Shown here: positions 1 to 7,345 of the stretch, in pieces
Position numbering within the stretch: position 1 is the stretch's first letter
Layout: every line of letters starts with the position of its first letter
Source of the DNA: an uncultured Christensenella sp.
GTDB taxonomy: Bacteria > Bacillota > Clostridia > Christensenellales > Borkfalkiaceae
Direction of reading: 5' to 3'
Assembly (NCBI GenBank): GCA_910579705.1
Contig: CAJTUI010000002.1
Span: 62,001-126,000 of the forward strand
Length of the DNA: 64,000 nt
The notes under the pieces: model-generated
Database searches by the model: none
What the model was told of the DNA's origin: nothing
Seen by the model: the letters and a program-made list of their open reading frames with translations, nothing else
Translations under genes and position numbers: made by a program

Positions 1-1335
1 GGTTATTTTCTCGCTCGTCAGACTGTATTTGTCGTCCGCGCTGATTGTTACGTCGGTGTAATCTTTGTCATAGCTTTCAAATAACGATTTCTTATACTTG
101 CCCGCTACTTTTATCTCGGTCGGCCCGCTTATTATTCCGCCCGTGTATTCCTGCATATATTTGAGTAATTCCGCGCCCGATAACCGATAGTGGTCCGCGC
201 TGTTTTTATCGCCGTTTCCGCCTTCCGCATAAAACAGATAATGCAAAGATATATATTTGCTTTTATCTATATCTCCCATTCCGCCGTTCCAGATATTAGG
301 CGTATCGCCGTAATACATATCGCCGCTCCATCGCCCGCCGGCTATCTGACTGTATCTGGCACGCGCCGCCCAACAATATTCCAGATTCATTGGTATTCCG
401 TTCGAACCGTGCACCGGGCCGTACATCGCATCGTAAACTTCTTTATTGCCGGTAACGAATATCGGCGCTGTACGCGCATTCAGCCACGTTGCGTGCACGG
501 ACGACAGACCGCCGTACTCGGTGAGAATCTCATTAGGTATTGAAAAATACACGCTGTGCAACATATCCTGCGTATACTCGTTTTTACCGTTTGAACCGTC
601 TGGACGATACTGGACCGGATGCACGTCCAGCGTTAACGCCGTCAGGCCTGTGCTCGTGCATTTTAGTGTTGCTCCTGCCGCGGCGGAACTGCCGTATCCG
701 TTTGCATAACCCGTGTACTTGTATGTATTTGCTACGCTGTATGCTACGGCTGTTCCTTTTCCGTCGTTTAGTTCTATTTCCCCGACTTCATATATCCTTT
801 CTTTGCTCGATAAACTCGTTATTATCGCGGCTCGCTCTGTTTCCGATAGCATTAGCTTGAACTTATAAAATAAGCCTTCTTCGCCCGTTTCTTTACTGCA
901 ATTCAGATATTTCAGATTGTATTTATTGAACTCTACATTAGCCTTGCCGCCGCATCTGAGCTGAATTTTGTTAAGCTTTTCCTTGTCCGTCCAATCCTGT
1001 CCGCGCGGATTATATACATACACGTACAACCCGTAATCGCCTTGCTTGTCCGGATTTGCTGAATAGCAAAACTCCACAAACGAAATAATCTCCACTTTTC
1101 GCTTGTCACTGAACTTGTACGCTGAATAATCCGACTCTTGGCCGTTCTCCGTCGCGCCTTTCAAATCGTCCGTTACGTTGCTTTGCTCGTACACTGCTAC
1201 CGGGTCCAGGTTCTCCGCTTTCGCTGTCACGCCGATTGCGTTTAACGTGGAGATTAAAAAAACAGCGATAAATAACATTGCGATTGCCTTCGCAACGTTT
1301 TTTACCGCTGTTAACTGCTTTTGGGATTTTTGCAT
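1..1335 (-). CDS. Large secreted protein, element cargo (3' end outside window)
   Basis: An open frame of 445 codons runs from an ATG at 1335 to the window edge with no stop, so only the N-terminal part is visible. GGAG lies 11 nt before the ATG. The N-terminus is a Sec-type signal: basic start (MQKSQKQ), hydrophobic stretch at about residues 18-35, and a plausible cleavage site near ANAIGVTAKA. The mature part is rich in Tyr, Gly and Asn and shows no catalytic motif that I recognise. It is transcribed divergently from an XRE repressor and lies beside an integrase, so it is most likely cargo of the integrated element, perhaps a surface or secreted factor. Its promoter (TTGACA at 1385-1390, minus strand) overlaps a candidate repressor operator. 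The family is not recognised; function unknown. Confidence 0.75.
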   Translation of the reverse strand, partial: MQKSQKQLTAVKNVAKAIAMLFIAVFLISTLNAIGVTAKAENLDPVAVYEQSNVTDDLKGATENGQESDYSAYKFSDKRKVEIISFVEFCYSANPDKQGDYGLYVYVYNPRGQDWTDKEKLNKIQLRCGGKANVEFNKYNLKYLNCSKETGEEGLFYKFKLMLSETERAAIITSLSSKERIYEVGEIELNDGKGTAVAYSVANTYKYTGYANGYGSSAAAGATLKCTSTGLTALTLDVHPVQYRPDGSNGKNEYTQDMLHSVYFSIPNEILTEYGGLSSVHATWLNARTAPIFVTGNKEVYDAMYGPVHGSNGIPMNLEYCWAARARYSQIAGGRWSGDMYYGDTPNIWNGGMGDIDKSKYISLHYLFYAEGGNGDKNSADHYRLSGAELLKYMQEYTGGIISGPTEIKVAGKYKKSLFESYDKDYTDVTISADDKYSLTSEKIT

Positions 1336-1371
1336 AAAATTCCACTCCTGTTTTGTGAGTAGTTTATCATA

Positions 1372-1456
1372 CGATATAACATTTTGTCAATATCTTCACA
1401 CAAAAAAGGAGTAAAAAATTTAAACTATTCCACAAAATAACATTTTGTTATATTAT
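1372..1456. promoter_or_regulatory. Divergent promoter region with paired repressor operators
   Basis: The 12-mer ATAACATTTTGT occurs at 1376-1387 and 1437-1448, 61 bp apart. The second copy sits in a perfect palindrome ACAAAAT-AAC-ATTTTGT (1432-1448); the first has a degenerate left half. On the minus strand a TTGACA (1390-1385) overlaps operator 1 and serves the secreted-protein gene. On the plus strand TATTAT (1451-1456), just after operator 2, can serve as -10 for the XRE gene. This arrangement is typical of a phage-type repressor controlling itself and a divergent gene. Binding by the neighbouring XRE protein is inferred. Confidence 0.6.
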
Positions 1457-1473
1457 GCATAGGGAGGTGTTAT

Positions 1474-1830
1474 ATGAGTTTTGCTCTAAGATTAAAAGAA
1501 TTGCGAGAAAAAAAGGGATTTTCACAGGCCCAACTTGCAAGCAAATTGAATGTTGGAATTGGCAGTGTAGGAATGTGGGAAAGTACACAAAGAACCCCAC
1601 CAGCAAAAAGGTTAAATCAAATAGCAGATTTCTTTGGAGTTTCCGTAGACTACCTGCTTGGCCGCGAAGAAAAAATCACACCCGACGAAAACATCAATAG
1701 TGCAATGAGCTCTTCCGATGAAACACGGTTACTTGAAATTTACCGTACTCTTTCTCCTGATATGCGTTCAACTCTTTGGAGCTTACTTGAAACGTGGTGC
1801 CCTTCCTCTACACGCAAAAATAAAGTATAA
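1474..1830 (+). CDS. XRE-family transcriptional repressor
   Basis: This is a 118-residue protein with a clear N-terminal Cro/C1-type helix-turn-helix at about residues 5-60: LRLKELREKKGFSQAQLA, then the recognition helix around VGIGSVGMWE and FFGVSVDYLLG at the domain end. The short C-terminal tail (about 55 residues) has no peptidase or metal motif, so it resembles a simple phage or ICE repressor. GGGAGG is 7 nt before the ATG at 1474, which fixes the start. It lies between a divergent cargo gene and a co-directional integrase 64 bp downstream, and candidate operators flank its promoter, so autoregulation and control of the cargo are likely. The G+C content looks lower than in the chromosomal genes to the right, as expected for acquired DNA. 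Confidence 0.9.
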   Translation: MSFALRLKELREKKGFSQAQLASKLNVGIGSVGMWESTQRTPPAKRLNQIADFFGVSVDYLLGREEKITPDENINSAMSSSDETRLLEIYRTLSPDMRSTLWSLLETWCPSSTRKNKV

Positions 1831-1894
1831 CCATACTATTGCTTTTTGATTTTTTAATAGTAAAATACCCCTACTTAACTTAGGGGGAAAATTT

Positions 1895-3076
1895 ATGCAA
1901 CACACACTGTTTATCGAAGACGAGGACTATCAGAATTTAAAAAGCTTTCTCGTTCTTTTGGGAAAGCTGATTTATTCGATAGACCAGTCGAAACAAGAGG
2001 AGGAATTATTATCAAGATATAAAAATTTTAAAAAAAACGTAATTCTGAAAAGTATTTCTCAGGAGGATATTTCAGAATTGAAACCAAAAACTTTTAAACG
2101 CACAATACATATTGAAGGCTGTGACGTACACCTGCGCACGCGTAAGTGCGGCAACAAACTCACGTATGAACTGCGCTATCGGCGCGGAGGCCTGAATATC
2201 AATGCCTCCAATCAAAACAGAAATGCAGCCATAGCAAAATTCACGGAAAAGCTGAAACGCGCTTTATCGGCAGCGAGCACCCAGAAGGTGCCCGACACAT
2301 TCCACGAATTTTCTATGTACTATTTTGAAACGTTCCGAAAAAGGAAAGTCGCCGCGAAGACTTTTCAAGCCGATTTAAACCGATATAAACTTAATATCTT
2401 GCCGCGCTTTGGATCTACTCTCTTGCGACAAATCACGCCGGGGCAATGTCAAGCTCTGATTGACGATATTCTGAACGCCGGACACGAAAAAACCGCACAG
2501 GATATTTTTTCGCTTATGAACTTGATATTTAAAATGGCTATTGCGCACGGCATCATTGAACGGAATCCGCTCGCAATCGTTATTCCGGTAACGCACGAAC
2601 GGGAACACGGCAAGGCTCTTTCCAAAGACGAAGAACGCAAGCTGCTTGACAAAACTGCCGGCACGCCGTATCAGTTAATGTACGCCGTTGCTCTATACAC
2701 CGGGCTACGTCCGAACGAATACTGTACTGCCCGTATCGAAGGCGCGTTCATTATCGCCGTTAATAGTAAACGCAAAACAAAGAGAATCGAATATAAAAAA
2801 ATTCCCGTTACGCCTATGCTCCGCCCCTTCCTGGCGAACGTAACGGAATTAAAATTCAGCAGTCCTGACTATTTGCGCCGTAAATTTGCATCGGTATTAC
2901 CCGGTCACAAGCTTTACGACCTGAGAACGACATTTTACACCCGCTGTCAGGAATGCGGCGTTGCAGATGTTGCACGTATGGAGTTTGTCGGCCACTCTCT
3001 CGGAAAACTCGGCGATACTTACACAGACCTTTCCGACGAATTTTTACTGCGTGAAGGTGAAAAACTTAACTATTAA
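1895..3076 (+). CDS. int: Tyrosine recombinase/integrase of the integrated element
   Basis: This 393-residue protein should catalyse site-specific integration and excision. It has an N-terminal arm-binding part (to about 120), a SAM-like core-binding domain (about 125-225) and a C-terminal catalytic domain. Visible catalytic residues are Arg272 in TGLRPNEY, Arg344 in YDLRTTF, His367 in GHS and the nucleophile Tyr376 in DTYTDLS. The first His of the usual HxxR box is Tyr (YDLR), a substitution known in some phage integrases. AGGGGG before the ATG supports the start. The gene lies next to the att site at 3217-3239, as expected for an integrase at the end of its element, and follows the XRE gene in the same direction. 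Confidence 0.93.
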   Translation: MQHTLFIEDEDYQNLKSFLVLLGKLIYSIDQSKQEEELLSRYKNFKKNVILKSISQEDISELKPKTFKRTIHIEGCDVHLRTRKCGNKLTYELRYRRGGLNINASNQNRNAAIAKFTEKLKRALSAASTQKVPDTFHEFSMYYFETFRKRKVAAKTFQADLNRYKLNILPRFGSTLLRQITPGQCQALIDDILNAGHEKTAQDIFSLMNLIFKMAIAHGIIERNPLAIVIPVTHEREHGKALSKDEERKLLDKTAGTPYQLMYAVALYTGLRPNEYCTARIEGAFIIAVNSKRKTKRIEYKKIPVTPMLRPFLANVTELKFSSPDYLRRKFASVLPGHKLYDLRTTFYTRCQECGVADVARMEFVGHSLGKLGDTYTDLSDEFLLREGEKLNY

Positions 3077-3094
3077 TATAATCTTTCGCCCATT

Positions 3095-3115
3095 TTGCCC
3101 CAATCTTGCCCCAAT
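3095..3115 (+). repeat. Tandem 10-mers, possible integrase arm sites
   Basis: TTGCCCCAAT is repeated exactly at 3095-3104 and 3106-3115, an 11-bp period that puts both copies on one helix face. The pair lies between the integrase stop and the att core, where arm-type integrase binding sites are normally found. The function is inferred from position only. Confidence 0.45.
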
Positions 3116-3216
3116 GCGGCGTAACAGAGCGCACTTGGCAGTCAAAAATTGCCGTTTTTAAGTGCATTTGCCTTGATTTTACCCCCCTTTGTCGAGAATT
3201 TTCAGCCGGTCGGCAG

Positions 3217-3239
3217 TTCGATTCCCGTAGGGGTCACCA
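3217..3239 (+). other. attR: 3' end of a tRNA gene at the element boundary
   Basis: The sequence reads as a tRNA T-loop (TTCGATT), T-stem 3' strand (CCCGT), acceptor 3' strand (AGGGGTC), discriminator A and CCA. The bases just upstream (GGCAG) cannot pair with CCCGT, and no D-arm or anticodon arm precedes, so this is a 3' tRNA fragment and not a tRNA gene. That is what remains when an element integrates into the 3' part of a tRNA. The restored tRNA and the other att copy should lie left of the window. Confidence 0.7.
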
Positions 3240-3242
3240 ATC

Positions 3243-3293
3243 TCAGTCTAATTCGAATATTTCACAAAAGTATTCGGTTAGACTGATTTTTTT
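3243..3293 (+). terminator. Rho-independent terminator of the interrupted tRNA unit
   Basis: TCAGTCTAA-TTCGAATA (3243-3259) pairs with TATTCG-GTTAGACTGA (3271-3286) and is followed by seven T. It sits directly behind the tRNA 3' end, consistent with the original tRNA terminator. Confidence 0.8.
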
Positions 3294-3521
3294 ATGCTTA
3301 TTTTTACGTTACGGCAACTTTATGCCTCAGAAGCCGCTTGATATGATTACGGGGTGCGTTAGGCTATTATGCCAACGTCAAACCAAAACTACTAGATTTA
3401 TATAGGTTACGTTTTTGCCCTTATTTTCCGCCTTAATATACACCGCAAGAAATGTTCCTTTAAGTCGAAAATTCGGTTCGACCATAGCGCTGTCGGAGTT
3501 ATGTATGCCATATCAAGCAAT

Positions 3522-3557
3522 AAAAAGCGGCGGGATATTTTTATCCCGCCGCTTTTT
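3522..3557. terminator. Terminator of xylAB
   Basis: A perfect 15-bp stem (3522-3536 with 3543-3557) with a 6-nt loop is flanked by A and T runs, so it can work in both directions. It is 8 nt after the xylB stop on the minus strand. Confidence 0.9.
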
Positions 3558-3564
3558 ATCCGCT

Positions 3565-4989
3565 TTACAATTGTTTCAACGCGGGATACAGAAGTCTGTA
3601 CTTCCCGTATTTCGCGTCGTATTTCGCCGCAAGCTTTGCGTCGGGTCGGGCCGCCGTCTTCTTTTTCACCACGGCCCGCGCCGCGACCTCCGCGCTTTCG
3701 TATTCGCCGCACGCGACCATTGCCAACAGCGCCGCCCCGAACGACGGACCCTGCTCGGTTTCCACCGTCTGCAATTCGAGGCCCAAAACGTTCGACAATA
3801 TTTCACGCCACAACGCGGACTTTGCTCCGCCGCCGCAGACCGTGGATTTTGTTATTTTTATGCCGTTCTCTTTAACGAGTTCCAGACAGTCGCGGAACGC
3901 GAACGCAACGCCCTCCATTACCGCAAGCGCCATATCCTCTTTCGCCGTATTAGCGGAAAGCCCCGCAAACGCGCCGCGCACCGCTACGTCGTTGTGCGGA
4001 CAGCGCTCGCCCGAAAGATATGGCAGAAAAATAACGCCGTTGTCGCCCATACGCCCGCGCGCCTTTTCCGCAAGCGCGTATCCGTCGCCGAGAATATCCT
4101 CTATAAACCATTTGTTTGCGCTTGCCGCGGAGAGGATACAGCCCATAAAATGATACTTGCCGTTCGCGTGCGCAAAGCTGTGCAAAGCGTTGTTGCGCGG
4201 CAGAGAAAAACCGTCGCAGCAGACAAACAGCGTTCCGCTCGTCCCGAGCGAGATATTGCACTCTCCGTCCGAAACCGTGCCCGTTCCTACCGCGGCCGCG
4301 GCGTTGTCGCCCGCGCCCGCCGCAACGGTTACCTTGCCCCAGCCGAGACCGCGCGCGACTTCTTCTTTCAAAATCCCCGCTTTCTGATAGCTTTCCGAAA
4401 GCGTAGGCAGCTGTTTTTCGGTCACTCCGCAAACGCCGAGCATATGCGCGCTCCAACACTTGTGCTCAACGTCAAGCAAAAGCGTTCCGCTCGCGTCCGA
4501 ATAGTCGGTTACGAACTCGCCCGTCAGCCTGTATACGATATAATCCTTGGGCAACATAATCTTGTCTATGCGCCTGAAATTTTCGGGCTCGTTCTCTTTA
4601 AGCCACAGTATTTTTGGCGCGGTAAAGCCCGCGAACGCGATATTGCCCGTATACCGCGCGAGCGGCAGGGTATTTAGATACTCCGTCTCCTTCGCCGTCC
4701 TGCCGTCGTTCCAGAGAATGCACGGCCGTATTACGTTGTCGTCCTTGTCCAGAACGACAAGCCCGTGCATCTGCCCGCCGCACGCTATCCCCGCAACGTC
4801 CCTCGCGTTCAGTTGTTTGAGTCCGCGCAATACCGCCGCATACCAGTCCTCGGGGTTCTGCTCGCTCCAACCGCTTTTGGGATAGGACACGGGATAGCCC
4901 TGCGTGACTTCCCTTAAAATTTTTCCGTCCGCGGAAACGAGCAAAATCTTAACCCCGCTCGTTCCCAGATCTATTCCTATATAATTCAT
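3565..4989 (-). CDS. xylB: Xylulokinase
   Basis: Phosphorylates D-xylulose to xylulose 5-phosphate in the cytoplasm, feeding the pentose phosphate pathway. The 474-residue protein is a FGGY-family kinase: phosphate-1 motif IGIDLGTSGVKI at the N-terminus, substrate-side motif CGGQMHGLV near residue 80, phosphate-2 motif CNISLGTSGTLF near 245, and the C-terminal ATP-binding domain containing VCGGGAKSALWREILSNVLG. Its length is near the family norm. AGGGG precedes the ATG. It begins 16 nt after xylA and ends at a strong terminator, so xylA-xylB is a two-gene operon. No xylose transporter is present in the window. Confidence 0.95.
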   Translation of the reverse strand: MNYIGIDLGTSGVKILLVSADGKILREVTQGYPVSYPKSGWSEQNPEDWYAAVLRGLKQLNARDVAGIACGGQMHGLVVLDKDDNVIRPCILWNDGRTAKETEYLNTLPLARYTGNIAFAGFTAPKILWLKENEPENFRRIDKIMLPKDYIVYRLTGEFVTDYSDASGTLLLDVEHKCWSAHMLGVCGVTEKQLPTLSESYQKAGILKEEVARGLGWGKVTVAAGAGDNAAAAVGTGTVSDGECNISLGTSGTLFVCCDGFSLPRNNALHSFAHANGKYHFMGCILSAASANKWFIEDILGDGYALAEKARGRMGDNGVIFLPYLSGERCPHNDVAVRGAFAGLSANTAKEDMALAVMEGVAFAFRDCLELVKENGIKITKSTVCGGGAKSALWREILSNVLGLELQTVETEQGPSFGAALLAMVACGEYESAEVAARAVVKKKTAARPDAKLAAKYDAKYGKYRLLYPALKQL

Positions 4990-5005
4990 ATATACCCCTT
5001 TTGTT

Positions 5006-6325
5006 TTATCCGAAAATTATCGAGTTTATAAGCGCCTGCAACTTTTCCTGCCCGCCGCCTGACGGAAGGCGCGGCTTGCCGAGGCCGCGGGCGCGCTCAG
5101 CAAGTTCTTCGAGAGTGCAATCCCCCGAAAGTATTTTTCTGCCCGTATCGGTATCGCGGTATGCCGAATATCTTTCTTTAACGAACGCGTCAAGCCTGCC
5201 GTCCTCGATTATTTTCGCCGCGTTGATAAGTCCCAGCGCCCAGGTGTCCATACCTAGTATGAACGCGTGAAACATATCTTCGTAGGTATACGAAGGGCGG
5301 CGCGTTTTCGCGTCGAAGTTAATGCCGCCGCCAAGCCCGCCGCCGCGGAGGATTTCAAGCATTGCGAAGGTTGCCGAATAAACGTCGAACGGAAACTCGT
5401 CCGTATCCCAGCCCAGAAACATATCGCCCTGATTTGCGTCAACCGAGCCGAGCATTCCGTTCATTGCGCTGACGCGCAGCTCGTGCTCGAAAGTGTGGCC
5501 CGCAAGCGTGGCGTGGTTCGCCTCTATATTGAGTTTGAAATGTTTGTCCAGCCCGTGCGCCTTCAAAAACCCTATCGCCGTAGCCGCGTCGTAATCGTAC
5601 TGGTGTTTCATAGGCTCCTTGGGTTTGGGCTCCACGTAAAAATCGCCCCCGAACCCAATCTTTCTGCCGTACTCCACGGCCATACGCATAAGCCGCGCGA
5701 TATTCTCCTGTTCGAGCGCCATATCGGTGTTAAGCAGTGTTTCGTAGCCCTCGCGCCCGCCCCAGAACACGTAGCCGCGGCCGCCGAGCTTGACCGTCAA
5801 TTCCAGAGCCTTCTTAATCTGCGCCGCGGCGAAACAGTAAACTTCGGGGCTGTTAGAAGAGCCCGCGCCGTTCATATAACGCGGATTTGAAAACAGGTTC
5901 GCAGTGCCCCACAGGCATTTTATGCCCGTTTCTTTCGACTTTTCAAGTATATAATCGGTAATTTCGTCCAGCCGAGCGTTGGTTTCGCTTATATCGTCCG
6001 CCTCCTGCACGAGGTCTACGTCGTGCCAGCAATAGTAGCGTATGCCGAGTTTGTGCATAAACTCGAACCCCGCGTCTACCTTGGCTTTCGCGTGCTCCAT
6101 TGTGCCTTTCCTCGCCCCGAAAGATTTGTCCGCCGTAGCCGAACCAAACATATCCGCGCCCTCCGCGCACAGCGTGTGCCACCAGGCCATAGCGAACGGA
6201 AGATGCTCGCTCATTTTCTTGCCGAGAACGACCTTGTCCGCGTCGTAAAACCTGAACGCGAACGGATTTTTACTTTCCGACCCCTCGAATTTGATTTCGG
6301 GAATTCGTACGAATATTTCTTTCAT
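5006..6325 (-). CDS. xylA: Xylose isomerase
   Basis: Interconverts D-xylose and D-xylulose with two divalent metal ions. The 439-residue protein has all expected residues, and the numbering matches the E. coli enzyme: His101 and Asp104 (CWHDVD) for ring opening, Glu232 and Lys234 (VEPKPKEP), Glu268 and His271 (IEANHATLAGH), Asp296 (DANQGD), Asp307 and Asp309 (WDTDEFP). It is a class II (long) isomerase. AAAGGAGGAGCT directly before the ATG is a near-perfect ribosome binding site. The gene is first in xylA-xylB and is divergent from a PocR-AraC activator gene, the likely xylose-responsive regulator. Confidence 0.97.
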   Translation of the reverse strand: MKEIFVRIPEIKFEGSESKNPFAFRFYDADKVVLGKKMSEHLPFAMAWWHTLCAEGADMFGSATADKSFGARKGTMEHAKAKVDAGFEFMHKLGIRYYCWHDVDLVQEADDISETNARLDEITDYILEKSKETGIKCLWGTANLFSNPRYMNGAGSSNSPEVYCFAAAQIKKALELTVKLGGRGYVFWGGREGYETLLNTDMALEQENIARLMRMAVEYGRKIGFGGDFYVEPKPKEPMKHQYDYDAATAIGFLKAHGLDKHFKLNIEANHATLAGHTFEHELRVSAMNGMLGSVDANQGDMFLGWDTDEFPFDVYSATFAMLEILRGGGLGGGINFDAKTRRPSYTYEDMFHAFILGMDTWALGLINAAKIIEDGRLDAFVKERYSAYRDTDTGRKILSGDCTLEELAERARGLGKPRLPSGGGQEKLQALINSIIFG

Positions 6326-6346
6326 AGCTCCTCCTTTTATATGTTA

Positions 6347-6375
6347 ATTGTATCACGGCGCGCACAGAGTTTAAA
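6347..6375 (-). promoter_or_regulatory. xylA promoter
   Basis: TTTAAA (6375-6370) and TACAAT (6352-6347) are separated by 17 nt on the minus strand, about 22 nt before the xylA ATG. It faces the regulator promoter (6425-6453); the 49 bp between the two -35 boxes probably hold operator DNA, but no clear repeat is visible. Confidence 0.65.
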
Positions 6376-6424
6376 GGGGGATTTGTTTCCGAATTTTGCA
6401 TTTTTGTGTCAGTGCGGATTATTC

Positions 6425-6453
6425 TTTACATTTCCGTTTTTTTGTGATATGAT
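6425..6453 (+). promoter_or_regulatory. Promoter of the PocR-AraC regulator, probably leaderless
   Basis: TTTACA (6425-6430), a 17-nt spacer, then TATGAT (6448-6453). The ATG at 6460 is only 6 nt after the -10 box, so transcription should start at or within a base or so of the start codon. No Shine-Dalgarno is present. Confidence 0.65.
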
Positions 6454-6459
6454 AAAGAT

Positions 6460-7317
6460 ATGTTAAGTTACTTCGATAAACCAAATCTGGACAGATTGCT
6501 TAAAGATTTCCATACCGTCGTGGGAATAAGAATTTCGGTTTTCGACGACAAGTTTAATCTTGTTGCGGAATACCCCGAAACCCCGCCCGAGTTCTGCGCG
6601 GGCATACGCGCGACGCAAAAAGGCCTGAACGCGTGTCGGGACTGCGACCGCGCCGCCTTTTCGAGGGCGAAAAATTTACAGAAGCCGCACGTTTATACCT
6701 GCCACGCGGGCCTGACCGAGGCGATTACGCCCATAATAATCAGCGGCTGGGTTATCGGCTACGCCATTCTCGCGCATATGATGCCCGCGAACGGTTACGT
6801 TGCGGCCGCGGAAAACGCCTGCGGGCTTGCCGAAAACTTCGGAATCGAGAAAGACACCGCGCGCGCCGCGCTGGACAAGCTGGGCGTTTACACGCCCGAA
6901 CGCATTAACGCCGCGGTGAGCATTCTCGACGCAATTGCGGGCTACGTCAGCCTGCGCAACTTCGCGAAATGGAAAAACAACTCTTTTGCGGACAGCCTTA
7001 CGGATTATATAGACAAAAATCTCGACAAGCCGCTTTCGTCCGACCTTATCTGCAAACAGTTCAATTGCTCGCGCTCCTCTCTCTACCGCGCGGTTTCGGA
7101 ATGTTTCGGGATAGGCATTATGCAATACGTTGCAGACAGGCGGATAGCGAACGCGAAAAAAATGCTTGAACGCGGCGAAGAGGTCACGGCCGCCGCCGCC
7201 GCGAACGGGTTTGACGATTACAGCTATTTCTGCAAAGTGTTTAAAAAGAAAACGGGCGTTGCGCCGCACAAATATAAAAAGAGTTTTTTAAACGGCTCCT
7301 ACATTGACAATAAGTGA
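6460..7317 (+). CDS. PocR-domain AraC-family regulator (xyl regulator)
   Basis: This 285-residue transcription factor has an N-terminal PocR ligand-sensing domain (about residues 5-155: FHTVVGIRISVFDDKFNLV, a cysteine cluster in FCAGIRATQKGLNACRDCD and VYTCHAGLTEAITPI) and a C-terminal AraC double helix-turn-helix (about 183-280: SSDLICKQFNCSRSSLYRAV, AAAANGFDDYSYFCKVFKK). PocR domains sense small ligands in carbon-metabolism regulators. It is divergent from xylA across 134 bp, so it most likely activates xylAB in response to xylose or a derivative (inference from position). The transcript appears leaderless. In Clostridia this replaces the ROK-type XylR repressor of bacilli. Confidence 0.9.
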   Translation: MLSYFDKPNLDRLLKDFHTVVGIRISVFDDKFNLVAEYPETPPEFCAGIRATQKGLNACRDCDRAAFSRAKNLQKPHVYTCHAGLTEAITPIIISGWVIGYAILAHMMPANGYVAAAENACGLAENFGIEKDTARAALDKLGVYTPERINAAVSILDAIAGYVSLRNFAKWKNNSFADSLTDYIDKNLDKPLSSDLICKQFNCSRSSLYRAVSECFGIGIMQYVADRRIANAKKMLERGEEVTAAAAANGFDDYSYFCKVFKKKTGVAPHKYKKSFLNGSYIDNK

Positions 7318-7332
7318 AATATAGTCTATAAT
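7304..7332 (+). promoter_or_regulatory. Consensus promoter with very short leader
   Basis: A perfect TTGACA (7304-7309) and TATAAT (7327-7332) with a 17-nt spacer overlap the 3' end of the AraC gene. The next ATG (7346) is 13 nt after the -10 box, so the 5' leader is about 6-8 nt and too short to carry a ribosome binding site. Confidence 0.8.
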
Positions 7333-7345
7333 TGACGTAATTAAT

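Larger units (their letters stand above)
3077..3564. other. Intergenic region at the element-chromosome junction
   Basis: No gene is seen between the integrase and xylB. The stretch holds two tandem 10-mers (3095-3115), nested short inverted repeats around 3128-3170, the tRNA-derived att site (3217-3239), a tRNA-type terminator (3243-3293), about 230 bp with no recognisable feature (3294-3521), and the xylB terminator (3522-3557). Confidence 0.7.

Noticed and set aside
190..860. Plus-strand short frames
   Set aside because: They lie opposite the unfinished secreted-protein gene, which has a signal peptide and ribosome site.
3190..3239. Complete tRNA gene
   Set aside because: Only the T-loop to CCA part folds; no D-arm or anticodon arm, and the T-stem does not pair.
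3415..4677. 420-codon open frame on the plus strand
   Set aside because: Antisense to xylB and runs through its terminator; Arg-rich low-complexity product.
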